Below are positions 32,806 through 45,132 of a stretch of 64,000 bases of DNA, piece by piece. Below the pieces are notes generated by a model that searched no databases, was not told the DNA's origin, and saw only the letters and a program-made list of their open reading frames with translations. The translations under genes and the position numbers were made by a program. Position 1 is the first letter of the stretch. Every line of letters begins with the position of its first letter. Source of the stretch: Cyanodermella asteris (Eukaryota; Ascomycota; Lecanoromycetes; Ostropales; Stictidaceae); NCBI GenBank assembly GCA_900618795.1, contig UYJD01000004.1:1261110-1325109 (forward strand), written 5' to 3'.

Positions 32806-34758
32806 ATGCTCACTTCCGCCGCTAGGCCGCTCTCCACCATCACGACTAACAACACTACTCACAGACTCGCCAAAATGGCAGCCCAGCTTTCGACGAACGG
32901 CGCCAATGGGACATCGCCCAATAAAGGTGTTTCCCTGGCGGACCTCCCGAAATCTAGCATCTTCACATCCAAACTCCCCACCGACGCGACATTCCCCACG
33001 CCTTCAGACTCACACAATGCCCCTCGAGAACGTCTCGGGCCCAGGATGGTCAAATCCGCGCTCTATACGTACGTCCGACCCGAAGAGAAGCCCAATCCCA
33101 TTCTAGCAGGTGTCTCACACCGAGCTATGCGCGATATCGGTATCAAGGCCGGTGACGAAGACACACGAGCCTTCAAAGACGTGATGGCTGGGAACAAAAT
33201 ATTTTGGGATGCTGAGAAACCGGAAGAGGGCGTATATCCTTGGGCACAGTGCTACGGCGGATGGCAATTCGGGTCATGGGCCGGCCAGCTAGGCGATGGG
33301 CGGGCAATTTCTCTTTTCGAGACAACGAACCCCGATACGAAGAAGAGATACGAGATCCAGCTGAAGGGTGCGGGAAAGACACCATACTCGAGGTTCGCGG
33401 ACGGCAAGGCGGTGGTTAGGTCGAGCGTGCGCGAATTTGTGGTTTCAGAGGCGTTGAATGGACTGGGCATTCTGACGACGAGGGCATTGGCGCTGACTCT
33501 CACGCCGGAGACGATGGTGCAGAGGGAGAAAATGGAGCCCGGAGCGATTGTTTGTCGCTTTGCTGAGAGTTGGCTGCGAATTGGAACGTACGACATACAA
33601 AGGGCGAGAGGCGAACGAGGGCTTATCAGAAGATTGACCGATTATGTCGCTGAGGAAGTTTATGGTGGCTGGGATAAGCTACCGAAAGAGCAGTTCCCCG
33701 ATTCTGACAAGAAGGAGATGGTTCTGCCTGGCGAGCCAGAGCCAGAAGACAACAAGACACCACATTCGAAGCTGACACTAAATCGGTATGCTGGCATATA
33801 CAGGGCTATATGCATCGCAAATGCGAAGACAGTGGCGGCATGGCAGGCTTACGGCTTCACGAACGGAGTGCTGAACACCGATAACACTTCTCTGCTCGGC
33901 TTGAGTTTGGACTTTGGGCCGTTTGCTTTCATTGACAACTTTGACCCAATGTTCACGCCGAATCACGACGACCACATGCTGAGGTACTGCTATCGAAACC
34001 AACCATCAATAATTTGGTGGAATCTCGTCCGTTTAGGAGAGTCGTTGGGCGAGCTTCTAGGCGCAGGCGACATGGTCGACGACAGGACATTCGTCGAGGA
34101 GGGCGTCAAAGAAGAGCAAGAGAAGGAACTCATCGAGCGCGCAGAAGGCATTATCATGGCCACTGGCGAAGAATATCAGCGAGAATTCCTCAACGAATAT
34201 AAACGCCTCATGACTCGTCGCCTGGGTCTCAAGCAGCACAAAGAGTCGGACTTCCAATCACTCTTCTCCGAAGCCCTTGACAGCCTCCAAGAATACGAAC
34301 TCGATTTCTCTCACTTCTTTCGCCGCCTAAGCAGCATCCCTCTCTCCGACATCTCCACTCCTGAGCAGCGCAAGGCAAAGGCAAGCATTTTCTTCCACAA
34401 CGAAGGCATAACGGCCATCGGCGCCAAGGAAGAAGACGCACGCGAACGCATCGCCAAGTGGCTCGACGCGTACCGTGCCCGAGCAATCGAAGACTGGGGC
34501 GAGTCTGACGAGGCAGATACGGAACGACAAGCTGCCATGAAGGCTGTCAACCCCAAGTTTGTTCCCAGGGGCTGGCTACTCGACGAGATCATCAAGAAAG
34601 TCCAGGACGAACATGACTTTGGGACGCTCAACTTGGCGACGAGGATGGCTGAGGATCCGTTTAGGGAGGAGTGGGGTGGGGATCGCGAGTTGGAAGAACG
34701 TTGGTGCGGTGAGGTGCCACGATCCGGCAGAGGCATCATGTGCAGCTGTAGTTCGTAA
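32806..34758 (+). CDS. SelO-family protein adenylyltransferase (Fmp40-like)
   Basis: 650 residues, intronless. SelO is a mitochondrial pseudokinase-fold enzyme that attaches AMP to proteins and takes part in redox homeostasis (yeast Fmp40, human SELENOO). The first about 25 residues (MLTSAARPLSTITTNNTTHR) look like a presequence; an internal Met before AAQLSTNG could start a shorter form. Family marks: YGGWQFGSWAGQLGDGRAI (nucleotide-binding loop), YEIQLKGAGKTPYSRFADG, RSSVREFVVSEAL, and the active-site block GVLNTDNTSLLGLSLDFGPF. The protein ends CSCSS, where the human enzyme has selenocysteine at the third-last position; here that site is Cys648. No SECIS is expected in fungi. Confidence 0.94.
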   Translation: MLTSAARPLSTITTNNTTHRLAKMAAQLSTNGANGTSPNKGVSLADLPKSSIFTSKLPTDATFPTPSDSHNAPRERLGPRMVKSALYTYVRPEEKPNPILAGVSHRAMRDIGIKAGDEDTRAFKDVMAGNKIFWDAEKPEEGVYPWAQCYGGWQFGSWAGQLGDGRAISLFETTNPDTKKRYEIQLKGAGKTPYSRFADGKAVVRSSVREFVVSEALNGLGILTTRALALTLTPETMVQREKMEPGAIVCRFAESWLRIGTYDIQRARGERGLIRRLTDYVAEEVYGGWDKLPKEQFPDSDKKEMVLPGEPEPEDNKTPHSKLTLNRYAGIYRAICIANAKTVAAWQAYGFTNGVLNTDNTSLLGLSLDFGPFAFIDNFDPMFTPNHDDHMLRYCYRNQPSIIWWNLVRLGESLGELLGAGDMVDDRTFVEEGVKEEQEKELIERAEGIIMATGEEYQREFLNEYKRLMTRRLGLKQHKESDFQSLFSEALDSLQEYELDFSHFFRRLSSIPLSDISTPEQRKAKASIFFHNEGITAIGAKEEDARERIAKWLDAYRARAIEDWGESDEADTERQAAMKAVNPKFVPRGWLLDEIIKKVQDEHDFGTLNLATRMAEDPFREEWGGDRELEERWCGEVPRSGRGIMCSCSS

Positions 34759-37700
34759 GAAGCATTCGAGGTTCGCCACATACAGTTCGGAGCCGATTTT
34801 GAGCACTGAATGTACATTCCATTGTTGGATACCTTATCTTCCGAGTGTTGAGACCATTTTATTTCAGTCACGTTTGCTGACCTTCAGCTTACACTGCGCA
34901 AGCTCGTCACCCCGCTCAGCGAACAGTGACGATATAGGAATCGATCTTGGTTACGAGGCTGAATCCGAAGCAGCGGCTGGTGCTTCTCCGATTTTTCCAT
35001 CAAAACATAATGAGGTGATCTCAAAACTCTGCAAATTGTGCCATCTCAACAGTCTCGATCTCTCGCCTCCGCTCGGAAGCCTACCACTCAGGACGGTGAC
35101 CATAGCGAAGGAAATTAGTAACGCGGAGATGGATCAGTTCTCGATTCCGGGGTTTTTTTTTTCGTCATGTCAGGGCAGGAAAAGTCTCATTTGGCCCATG
35201 CACGACATTACGCTCACCTTCGCCACGACAAGCGCGTCATGCTTCATTCGACTCCCAACCCGGAACCCTGCATCGCATACCTTTTGGGGGATCGGTCGTG
35301 ACTTTCACGCATCGGGACAAATTATCGTCGCCCCCCTGATTTTGCCACCACAACGGGGGGGGGGACCTGTGTTTGTCTTTCGAAAACAAAAACTCACCAA
35401 GACAAAATCTGTACGGTCTCTACGCAGTACCGCAAGCCGAAACGAGATCCGACATGGGGATCCGACCACGTACTCGTACCACGTACGTGGGCTTGTTGCA
35501 GTTGTTTTCGCCTTCCACCCATACAACAACTTTTCGTTTTCTCGTTTACATTTTCTTTTCCGCGCGGTCGGAGGCTCCTCGGGTTTGGCGAAAACGGAGC
35601 TATCTCCAATTCATTCGAAGTCGAATGAGCAGTAAGTTGGACTATACATCGCAGCGCAGCGCTTGCCCGCGACGCCCCTTCTTTGATCAATTTCGGTGTG
35701 TACTCTGGAAGTCCCCGGCTGGCCGATGGGTTGTTTTGTTGCAAAGGGGGCCTTTTACCGTACTAAAGTCGGGTTGCGGAGTCGGTCCGTAATCCATCCA
35801 AATGGACCTACTGGGATGGTTTAGACTATCGTAGCACCGAACTCGGCTGAAGACATTATCATTATTATACATGAGCTGCAGTCGGCTTACCCAGCGGGCG
35901 CAATGTCACGTTCGATCGTAACAGCGAATTCTACGAGCACGCGAATGACCTCCTTCGCACTGCTCGCATAGGCCTGATAGTTAGTTGTGCGACAGAGAGA
36001 GTCTGGCGTCATGGTTTGGGATCTGCAGCATCGTGCGATCAAGCCGGAGGAGGCCAATACTGAAGAAGCGGAGGTTTACAAAGCTTCACGAGTATGACGA
36101 GGACGGAATCTCTACACAAAAGCGAACGCCGCCTTGAGTGCGGATTTCCGCTTTCGCCGCAGTGCCCGGTTCTCGCTCAAAGTTCTGTACTTACGACGTA
36201 TGTACTAGTACAGAACGAAGACGTTGAGTCCGCGACGAGCATGCAGGGAGATTTGCTCTCGAATGTTTCATGACCTGAATTGAGGTTACGTTGCAAGCTG
36301 CTGCGAGCTGGGGGATTATCTGAGACAGCTACGACGGGGCTGTGAGCGACGCTCATCCACGTCGACCCGAGCTCGCTCGACGCCCGTTAGAGAAGCGAGT
36401 TCTGCCGCAACGGTACCATCGCCGATTGATTCGGGGACAAGATCAGAGCCTCACTGACCTGGCAGGTCATCTGAGAGGTCCGCGCTAGCCGCCAAACCAG
36501 GTCACTCTGTCAGACTGGAGACGTTCTCGGGCCCGGGTTGAGGCAGGGACGGTGACTGACAATATGCAATAATCGAAACCCTTGAACAAGATGCAAGATG
36601 ATTCTGGTGTCCAGCACTCCCCACGGGCTTGAGTCCTGTAAGTTGGAAGTCAAACCGTGCTGAACAAATGTCTCAGGTCCTGTGGAGTACTGTTACTTAC
36701 GCCGCGCTGCGAGCCTGTTGATCCTACTTGCATGGTGAAACAAAGGCGTCGAGGCGAAACCGAAAAGCAGCCTGCACTATGTGGAGGCAACTGTGTGTAA
36801 CACGGTGCAATTCATACCGAGGGTTTCGAGCAAGGATACATCTGATTCGTACATGCAAAAGCTCGTCGCTCAACAACAAAGTCCAGCCACATACGCAGGG
36901 CTATCGATTCGTCATTCCAGGTTTAGCGTCTTGCGTAGTGTTCTGGCTACGCAAGATAGCGTGTGACACCACTCCCAAAACACGATGTTGGAGCAAGTCG
37001 AGAGAAATCGTGCTGAAACTATACATTCAATACACACTTGGAGCGAATTGAGGCTCCTGAGCAAAGCGAGTTAGCTCAGCGCAAATTGTGACGTTAGCAA
37101 AGTGGTGGCGTTCCTCAACCGTCCTGGAGCATACCTCAAAGCCCCCACTCACGACATAGTCACGGCAATTCGCGAGCGCTGTAGACCCGAGTCCGTGGGG
37201 GATCCGGGCCAGGAAAGGAATTGGCGCAAAGCGAGTCAAGCAGGAACCTTGCGACATCCACCGAGAAACAGCATCAAGTGAAGAGCCTGCTATTGATCTT
37301 AGTCACAGAGGAAGGCAGCCATTACCAAGGCCTTCGGCAAGCGGTTCCTGCGGATGACAGTGTAGAGGCAGTGAAGCCGTGATGTTTTCATTTGGGCCAA
37401 GAAAGAGGACGTTTCGTCGTTGCCATCACAACACAATACCGGGCCACACAGCCTGCACATGATTGCCGATGGACCAACCGGCATACCCAACAACGGAGCA
37501 ATCTGTATCACGCTTCCTCCCGTTAGGGCCGCCAGCTCGAGCGCGGGATTTGAAGAATTCTCTTTGAGTAAGACAGCGAGAGTGGCGTTCGACTTGGTCA
37601 GTGCACCCTGCTCACCTTCTCATCGCATGACCATCAGGAGGCAAACCGGGATTTGCACGCACACCTGTGGTACAGTCCTGTAGCTGATCGAAGCAGGGCG

Positions 37701-40700
37701 CGTAGTGTAAGACGGGAAAGATGAGGATCAAAGATCGAGAACCAATAGATTGAGGGTCAGATGGTCTGGACATCGCGATTGCGGCGTAGTGGCTGGATAG
37801 ATGATGAAGCAGCGCCTAGCCAGGCTGAGGGAAAACGGCTTGGCTCCTGCTGTGCCGTTGACTAGGAAATATCCCGGGGTGAAGAGTGAGCGAGCCTATG
37901 GAGGATAGTCAGGACTTTAGCCGCATGGCAGTAGATCATCGATTGAGCCTTTCCCATCCTCACAGCTGATAGCGGTACGGAAGCCGCACGAGAACAACAA
38001 CCGTATGTTAGGGAGCCATTCAATTGTCACGACACGATACCAGAGGTCATAGCCGCGTACACAAAACCAAACCTGTCATGGAGGCGAAGCAACGAAAACG
38101 TCCCTCACCATATGCACTCGAAGCTTCAAATAGCCATGGACAGGCAGCAGCCAACGAGGTCCAATCAACCGAATGCAGAGGCCGTGTTGATTATCACATC
38201 GACACCGTCCAAAAAGCATAGAATATCTGGCAACCAATTGCGGTCACCTCCAGAACAACCGCGCCCGTCAGGAGTGTGGATAACATTGTCGGGACTTGAT
38301 GAGTTCAAGCGCGAGCTGCGAAGATGGGGGCATGAAGACGCGCCGGCAGCATGCAAATCAGGCCCATTGTGGCAGCGACGGTGTGTATCTGCAAGAACGA
38401 CGCTGACAAGTTCTTTGAAAGAACGATGAGACGTTGGCCCCGATTTTGCAGAACTCACAAACACGATCGAAATGTTGGACTTGGCACGGACAAAGTACAT
38501 GCAGGAGAGTAGTGCTCAGGCTGCCACGGTTCTGGAACAGAAACAGGAGACAATCGTGAGTCAGCGCAAACGGGCGAGTGACTCGAAGCGTGGCGGGTCT
38601 TTCCATCGACGCAGATGATGACATGCAAAGGATCCTTCAGAGGGACGGCGAGCCGATGGGAAACAAGAGCCCAGACATTCTCTGATGATGATGTGTTACG
38701 GCATGTGGCACGATGTGCGATTGGCAGGGTTTTTTGCTGTGTTATTGTTAGCAGTCCAGAGTAACGTAACGTCGTTTTCCTGTACAAAAGTGAGAGTCGT
38801 GACAAAGCGCTCGGTTGCCAGTAAGATGTGAAGGCAGTCATGTTTGGGCCATGATTTGGAGGTCGTTGAGGTAGCAGACGGTTCATCTCGCACCGAGAAG
38901 AGGAAGAAGCGTGGTCGGTTTAGAATTCGCAAGCCGCGGAGCGAGCTGCAGGGCCGGAGAATAGATAGTTCCGGCCCGTGGCAACTCGCAAACTCGCGAC
39001 TCGCAGCAACGTCAGAACATGCAATCAATGGCTGTCGTACCGAGTCGGCAGTGCTGCTTGTCGGTCGCATCTGCCACCCAGACCTTGCCCAGCCATGTCT
39101 CAATGTGATCATCGCGAGTCCGAAGCCGGAGATCGCATGTCTCCGAGCATTGCTCAAGGCAGGCTATATGGCCTCGCCGTGGCAGCTGGAGTACATGTAC
39201 AGTGCAGCCGCTCTGGGATTGGGAATGCTTTCCACGGCAAAAGCAGCGGGAGACGGCCAGGAACAAGCTGAAACTCGCCAAGCAGCTCGGAATCTTATCT
39301 CAGCAGACCTGCAGCTGCGCTAAGATCAGCAGACGGCGCTTGGAGGACGATCAACGGCCAGGCCGGCCAAGGAAAAAATCAAGGCAGTCCAGGTTTGCTC
39401 TCGAGTCAAGCACTCCAGCTCGCCAGCTTGTCCTGCGTACCGCTTTGTGCTTGTCTGCTACTTGTGCCATTGGCTACGCGCTTTTCGGGCTGAGCTGTTC
39501 TCCGCACTTCCAAGAATACATGTCATCTGTTGTCTGTGCTGTATCATACTCCGTCTGTGTCGAGCTGCGTGCCATGTGTGCCGGGGCCCAGCTGTACGTC
39601 GACCTGGAGCTGCCGATGAGGCTCAACTTGGGCCTCCAGACCAGGGATCGATGGTGGGCCGATATGTAGGTGTTGTCGAAGCACGACGGCAGCAGCGCCG
39701 CATGGACATGGTGTAAGAATGCTGTCTGTGGTGGATGCTGTTGACCGTAACGACATGCGCACAGCAGCGGGAGTCAGCGTGCAATCCGTTCTGCTGGGAA
39801 ACAGAGACGGCCTCGCCACGTGCGAGCTGGGAAAGGCGAGCCCCACAGACCCACCCACCTCGTGCCAGCCAACCTATGCACAAGGCGGCGAGGGTAAAGT
39901 ACAGAAGAGGTGTCGAGGCTCGCTGCTTTACCAGAAGAGACAACCACTTTGCACCGTGGACGAAAGACAACAGTGACTCGCGCTTTTTGTCGAATTATTT
40001 ATGGACAGGCATCTTTGGGTAACGAACCAAGATACGTGGTGGACATGGCTCAAGGACGTTCGCAAAGAGATTTGATCGCGTATCGTATTGTTGTTGCACT
40101 GCTGAGCAAAGGCCTTGTGTCGAATCGTGCTAGTCTCTGATATCGGCACGCCTCTTGTAACTTACTTGTTACTTACACAAGTATCTGCTCTGTTACCCTT
40201 CCCTCCGCCTCGTCGCTCTCCTACGAGGTTTGTGGCTGTCGAGTACGTACCTTGTGTACTCCGTACTTTTCTTATGTTCATTCTCATTTGTTCACTCGCC
40301 TCGCCCGAGTACTCACTCGGCATATCAGCTAGCGTGGCGATAAACCGCCGTGGTAGTAGCGTTGGAGGATCTTGCAGGTCATTGCAGACCTCGGTTTCTA
40401 GAAAGCATGCACGTACCCGGATCTCAACGCAAGCGTGTTGCTGGTGTCTCACTCGTTCCCCTTCTTCGACTGCTTCGCGAAAGCGCGGAAAACAGCAGCC
40501 ATGCGGTGAGCACGAGCTGGCGTGGGAACAGGATCGGCAGGACAAACATACGGCCGTCGCCCGGCAAACACGATGACCATCTCGGGTTCGCTCCCTTCAA
40601 AGTTGGTAGAACCAAAGACGATGCCCAATTATCACCCTCTCCACGCGGTCCGTGATACTAGGACCTTGTCGCCATAACCCGCTGGCGTAGCTTATCGCCG

Positions 40701-43700
40701 TCCCCTGGTAGCACTTCGCGCAATGGTTCTTCTTCTGACGGCCTTTGCAATAATTTCACAGGCACGATGCACCTGCTGAGCTGCCATTGAAGCTTCCCAC
40801 CGCAGAACGTATCCTCATTCGCCACCGCTCTTATTCCGCACTAATTTCTGTTCTGGCTCGTGGCAGAAGTTGCTACAGTGTTCCCGTCCCGGTCTAGTCA
40901 TGGTGCCGAAATTAGGATTTGTCCAGTTTTGCTCGTGTCGCATCGTTCTATCGGCGGCTTTCCAGCACTTATGAGCGCCCGACCGGCGGCCAGTCCATCT
41001 ATTAACAAAGTGTTGACAAATGGTCTGGATTCCTGTCCATGGTGCATGCCAACGGTGTGCGCCTCTCAAGTAATATCGAGTATCGACGCGACATTACGGC
41101 GACTCGCTGCACAGTCCTGAACTCTATACCCTCGGACACGACGCCTCATGTGGCTTTAATCTTCGCGCCAGAGAATGGGCTTGGCGAGATCGTCGTGGAA
41201 GCAATGCCATCCCAGTCTGATGGTGGACAGCCAAGTTTCCGGAAACGATCTCGAGCACGATGACGGTGCGTTTGTGTATTCACTCCTTCTTCACGCATGC
41301 GAATACGATCTCTCGAATTCGAACAGTAAGCTTCGGCCCGAACGAAGCTCCCCTTGCAACTCCTTTCAACGGTGCGGCTGGCCTGCATCGAGACCTGCAG
41401 CCTTGCCGGCAAGCCAATTTCACTCTGTCCTGGCAGCCGCAGTAACACGTCGTTGGTCCCGTCGTTGGCGCTGACGACCACCTCGACGGTCAAAATGCAT
41501 CCTGATAATCCCTCGACTATGCCAGTCTCCATGTGTCGTGACGCACTAGGAAACACCTAGTAGCATGCTGTGATACACACAGTCACACACACTGACTTCG
41601 GGACACGGATCTGCCTTGATGCCGGCTTGGGCTAATCTCAGCACGGACTTGCTTCAGGCCCTTACCCCTGCCGCTTCTTTGTACGATTAACTTCAGAGTA
41701 ACCATGTGGGGCGAAGTCGACCGTTTTCGCACGACATGGTCGTTTCGGGCAAGCAAGTCGCATACACCTGGGCTCAAAGGCGCGCATCGTCGCATGGCAG
41801 GTGTGGTTGTATGGGTGCACGAGCTGACCATTGACGAGTTGATTCAGCATTGAGCCCGGCTCCGGAGAGTCGGAGCGAGGAACTGCCGTACCCATTCGCG
41901 ACTGATCAACGGTCAAACTTCTGTCTTTATGTACCATGTTATACCTTACTCTTACCAGTGATACCACTCTAGACAGTAGTTGTGGCATTCTGGATGCCGA
42001 GGATTCCATGCACACAGTGTCAGCTTGCAGATTATTCACAGGTCGATTCGGGTGAGCACGCGAAAATTCGTCTTGAACCTGCGCTATTCCGACTTGGAGC
42101 GAAAGTTTCAATCAAGTATCCTTGGCGCTGCCAGGTGGTTGTAGTCTCGTCACTCCTGCATGCATTTGCTCTTGCATGGATATATACCCATGCTGTTTGC
42201 GTAGTCCAGTGGCTGGTTTGTCGATGGTTGAGCACGTCGTCTTTGCCGCCGCCGCAATTGTATTCTGCAGGCTCGTCGAGTTGGAACCCATAGGGTGCTG
42301 ACAGCCAGCGCGGTACGGCACGTCGACAGATGCTCTGCCGCTACAATAGGGCTTCCTGACTAAGTGGCAACATTGAGGCACAGCGCTATAGGGCAGAGAT
42401 CGAGTTAGAGTCGAGCCTCACTGCCGCTCAGACCAAGTAGAACGAAGTCGCTTTTGATGGGCTGGTGGGTAGGTGAGGACTCTTTGACTCCACCACGATG
42501 GATGGGTTTTCAAAGCGGTGACTCGGCCCGTCCTGTTCGCAGCTGACGAGACCTGGGCGAATGATCCTTTAGTTGACCAGCACCTTCTCATCTCGGCGAC
42601 CTGAACTCCAGGCTGAAGCTTTCGCGCTCCTTTGAATGATGATGATTGGGAGGCTTCGGTCATAGAAATCGATCATAGGAAGGTGCGAGCTGTATTCGGA
42701 CGGCCACGGAAGTCTACCTAGCTTACCAAATTTATAGTTCCGAATCAAACGTACGTTCAGCTTGTAAAATGTTTGGTATGGAGACGAAAGGTCAAGTCCG
42801 TTCCCTTTGTCGCTTTTCCCGATACTGGCCTGCTGATGATGCCGGGGTTCATCAGTGGTGATACGCACACGTAATCAGGCGTGCATGCAAGACATCAGAG
42901 CTAGCCTAGCGAAACGAGCAAGCTCGCATAGCCAGCGAGTCGCTGAAGCCGAAGCTGGATTCGAGTTTGGATAGCTAGACGGCGATCCCCCGGCTGACCG
43001 CAGCAGCTTCAATTGTCATCAGGCAGTCGCATTTTCAGTAGAAGTAGCAATCGAAGTCTTTCCCATTTCTCGCGTCCCCCGCTACAGGCGAGCTCAAGTA
43101 GGCTCGCCTAAAGCCGCGTTGCAGATGAGCTCATCGCGGTATCAGCTACAGTACTAGCAGCGTCAGCTACCAGCTATCACCGACCAGGCAGGCAAAACAT
43201 AGGTAATCAGCGACGCGAAGGTCGTGCGAGGCTTGACATGGCAGTCTGCCTCGTGAGTACAGTATCATCAATGCAGCTGCCGAGTTGTGACTGGAGCGAA
43301 TTGCGTCAATCTCGAGTCCTTCTATCCTAGTGACGACACCGAAACCAGCTCGTAGCGCTGACAGCCTCTGCGCATCCCACGACTTTGGGGGGCTCTGTCC
43401 GCAGAATAATCGGTTGGAGTGTAGTCGTCAAGGGATGCATGACTAGCCCGGTTTCGAGAAGCAAAAAAAAAAAAAAAAAGGCGAGGAATATGCCAACTTC
43501 CTGATGGGTGCCAGCCAAGCGATGGCCAAGAAGGCACCGAGCCGGCGGATTCGTTCTCAGCAGGCTTCTATGCAGATGGAAAGGGAAGTCGGGCACAAGG
43601 CGTGATCGTTGAGCTGACGATTTCGTGGGCACGCGGAAGCACGACGCTGCTCTCCGGTTCGTTCGCTTGAGGAATTCTCCACGAGCCGCGACGGGCGGGC

Positions 43701-45132
43701 ATTCGTCTGCTTGGACCAGGCCTCAGCAATCGGCATGCTAGGGTAGGGTGGAGGCTGCTGACGGAAGCAGGGAAGAGGGCTCGACGAAGCTTTCAGCTAA
43801 AGATTGTGTGAAGCATGAAGCGGTGATGAGGAGGCGGTGGACTCGTCGATTCGGCCAGCCCGGCCGACCGAGCAGCGCGATACCGTAATGTGAGTGGAGA
43901 GCAGATTTACGTGTGGGGAAAGCAGGCAACCGTTGAGATGTATCAGCGGTAGCATAACGGCGACTCCGCCATGACGCTTGGAGAGGAAGATGGAGTGCTG
44001 CGGCCATGGCGGTGGGAGTAATTCATCAATCAATCACATCCATCACACATTATTGCAGGCGCAGGGCTTCGGAGCCGCCGGTGCGACTCGCCAAGGAGAT
44101 CCCCGAGCGACCCCCCCTGGCGAAACCCCCCGGGGCAGCCGACTGCACAGCGGCTCCCAGCGTGACATTGCTTCATCCTGCTACCGAAAAACAGCCTCGC
44201 TCGCACCGATGCACTCTACTGCTACTGCATCTTCGTCAAGTCGGAAAGCCTTTCATATCGTACACGCTCGTGTGTCATCGTGCGGGCTATAATACACGTG
44301 TATGCTGATGGCGAGTATTTCGAACATCAACTGTACGCTGACATGCGCCAACTGTAATGCCTTGCCGTCAAGTAAATGCCTCCGACGGCTCCCTTCTAAA
44401 TCAACTGCCACCCATAGCTAGCTTGCCATCATCCTCTGATATCATCTCGCCGACTCTGTTGCGTAACATGGGCGCGTACGAGCTTCCATTGCGACCTCAG
44501 CCGTGCGTCGGCCGCGGTGAGACGGCGAGCTGACGCTTCCCAACTGCTCCTTGTTGGCGCCGCGCCTACAGCTCATGCCTCGACGTACATGTTCAAGTAG
44601 ATTTTGCCGTCCAACTCCACATCTTTGGTCACCGGTTTGCCCAGAATGGTGAAACCACGTTGACGGCCTAACGCAAGACCTTGTCAACCTTGTAGTCGGC
44701 GAGGCCGCCCGGAAGCGCGCGCCCTGGGGTAGCCGACCCTGCGAGGCAGTAGGTCGGCAACGGGTCGTCGCAGGGCCGGAGCAGAGCTGTAGCAGCTTCC
44801 ATCCAGGCTTGATGGGCACCATTGTCTCGCAGCCAAGGAGTTGGTGCGAAAAGCTCTCCATGCTGATGCCAAGCACCAATGGGCAAGCTGAGACATGCGG
44901 GGCTGTACACGCCTGCGGACTGGCATCAGGGCGTCAATTGCGTCTCGCGCTGACACTCGCAGACCCATGGCGGTGCATCGGCTCTGATACTGCTGCTGTA
45001 ACGCCTCTTATTGCTGTGCTTGGAGAGGGGGTGGGGGGCGCCGAGTGTGCGGCCGCTCTTGCTACTGCAGGAAATATAGGTCAACTGACTGACCCGTCTC
45101 CGCTCAGAGACTCATCGTCGCCAGCTTCGGCT
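34759..45132. other. About 10.4-kb gene-poor region
   Basis: Only short or unsupported frames occur. The longest, at 34559-35635, starts inside the SelO gene, has no domain and is treated as chance. Landmarks: a T8 run near 35157, a G10 run near 35357 and an A17 run near 43465. Base composition looks ordinary, not the AT-rich pattern left by RIP mutation. No rRNA or tRNA was recognised. A possible broken gene lies at 44573-44910. Unspliced small genes or non-coding RNAs could be hidden here. Confidence 0.5.
44573..44910 (-). pseudogene. Possible broken gene remnant, C-terminal part
   Basis: The minus strand reads as protein-like sequence in two adjoining frames. One (44910 to about 44680) contains PWLRDNGAHQAWMEAATAL and GGLADYKVDKVL and meets a stop at 44668-44670. 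The other (44665 to 44573) continues naturally as GFTILGKPVTKDVELDGKIY and closes with NMYVEA and TGA. The join implies a small frameshift; no intron of usable size fits. I cannot name the family. It may be a decayed host enzyme, or two chance frames. Confidence 0.3.

Noticed and set aside
34559-35635. 358-codon plus-strand frame overlapping the end of SelO
   Set aside because: It begins inside SelO in another frame, has no domain, crosses homopolymer runs and lacks protein-like composition.
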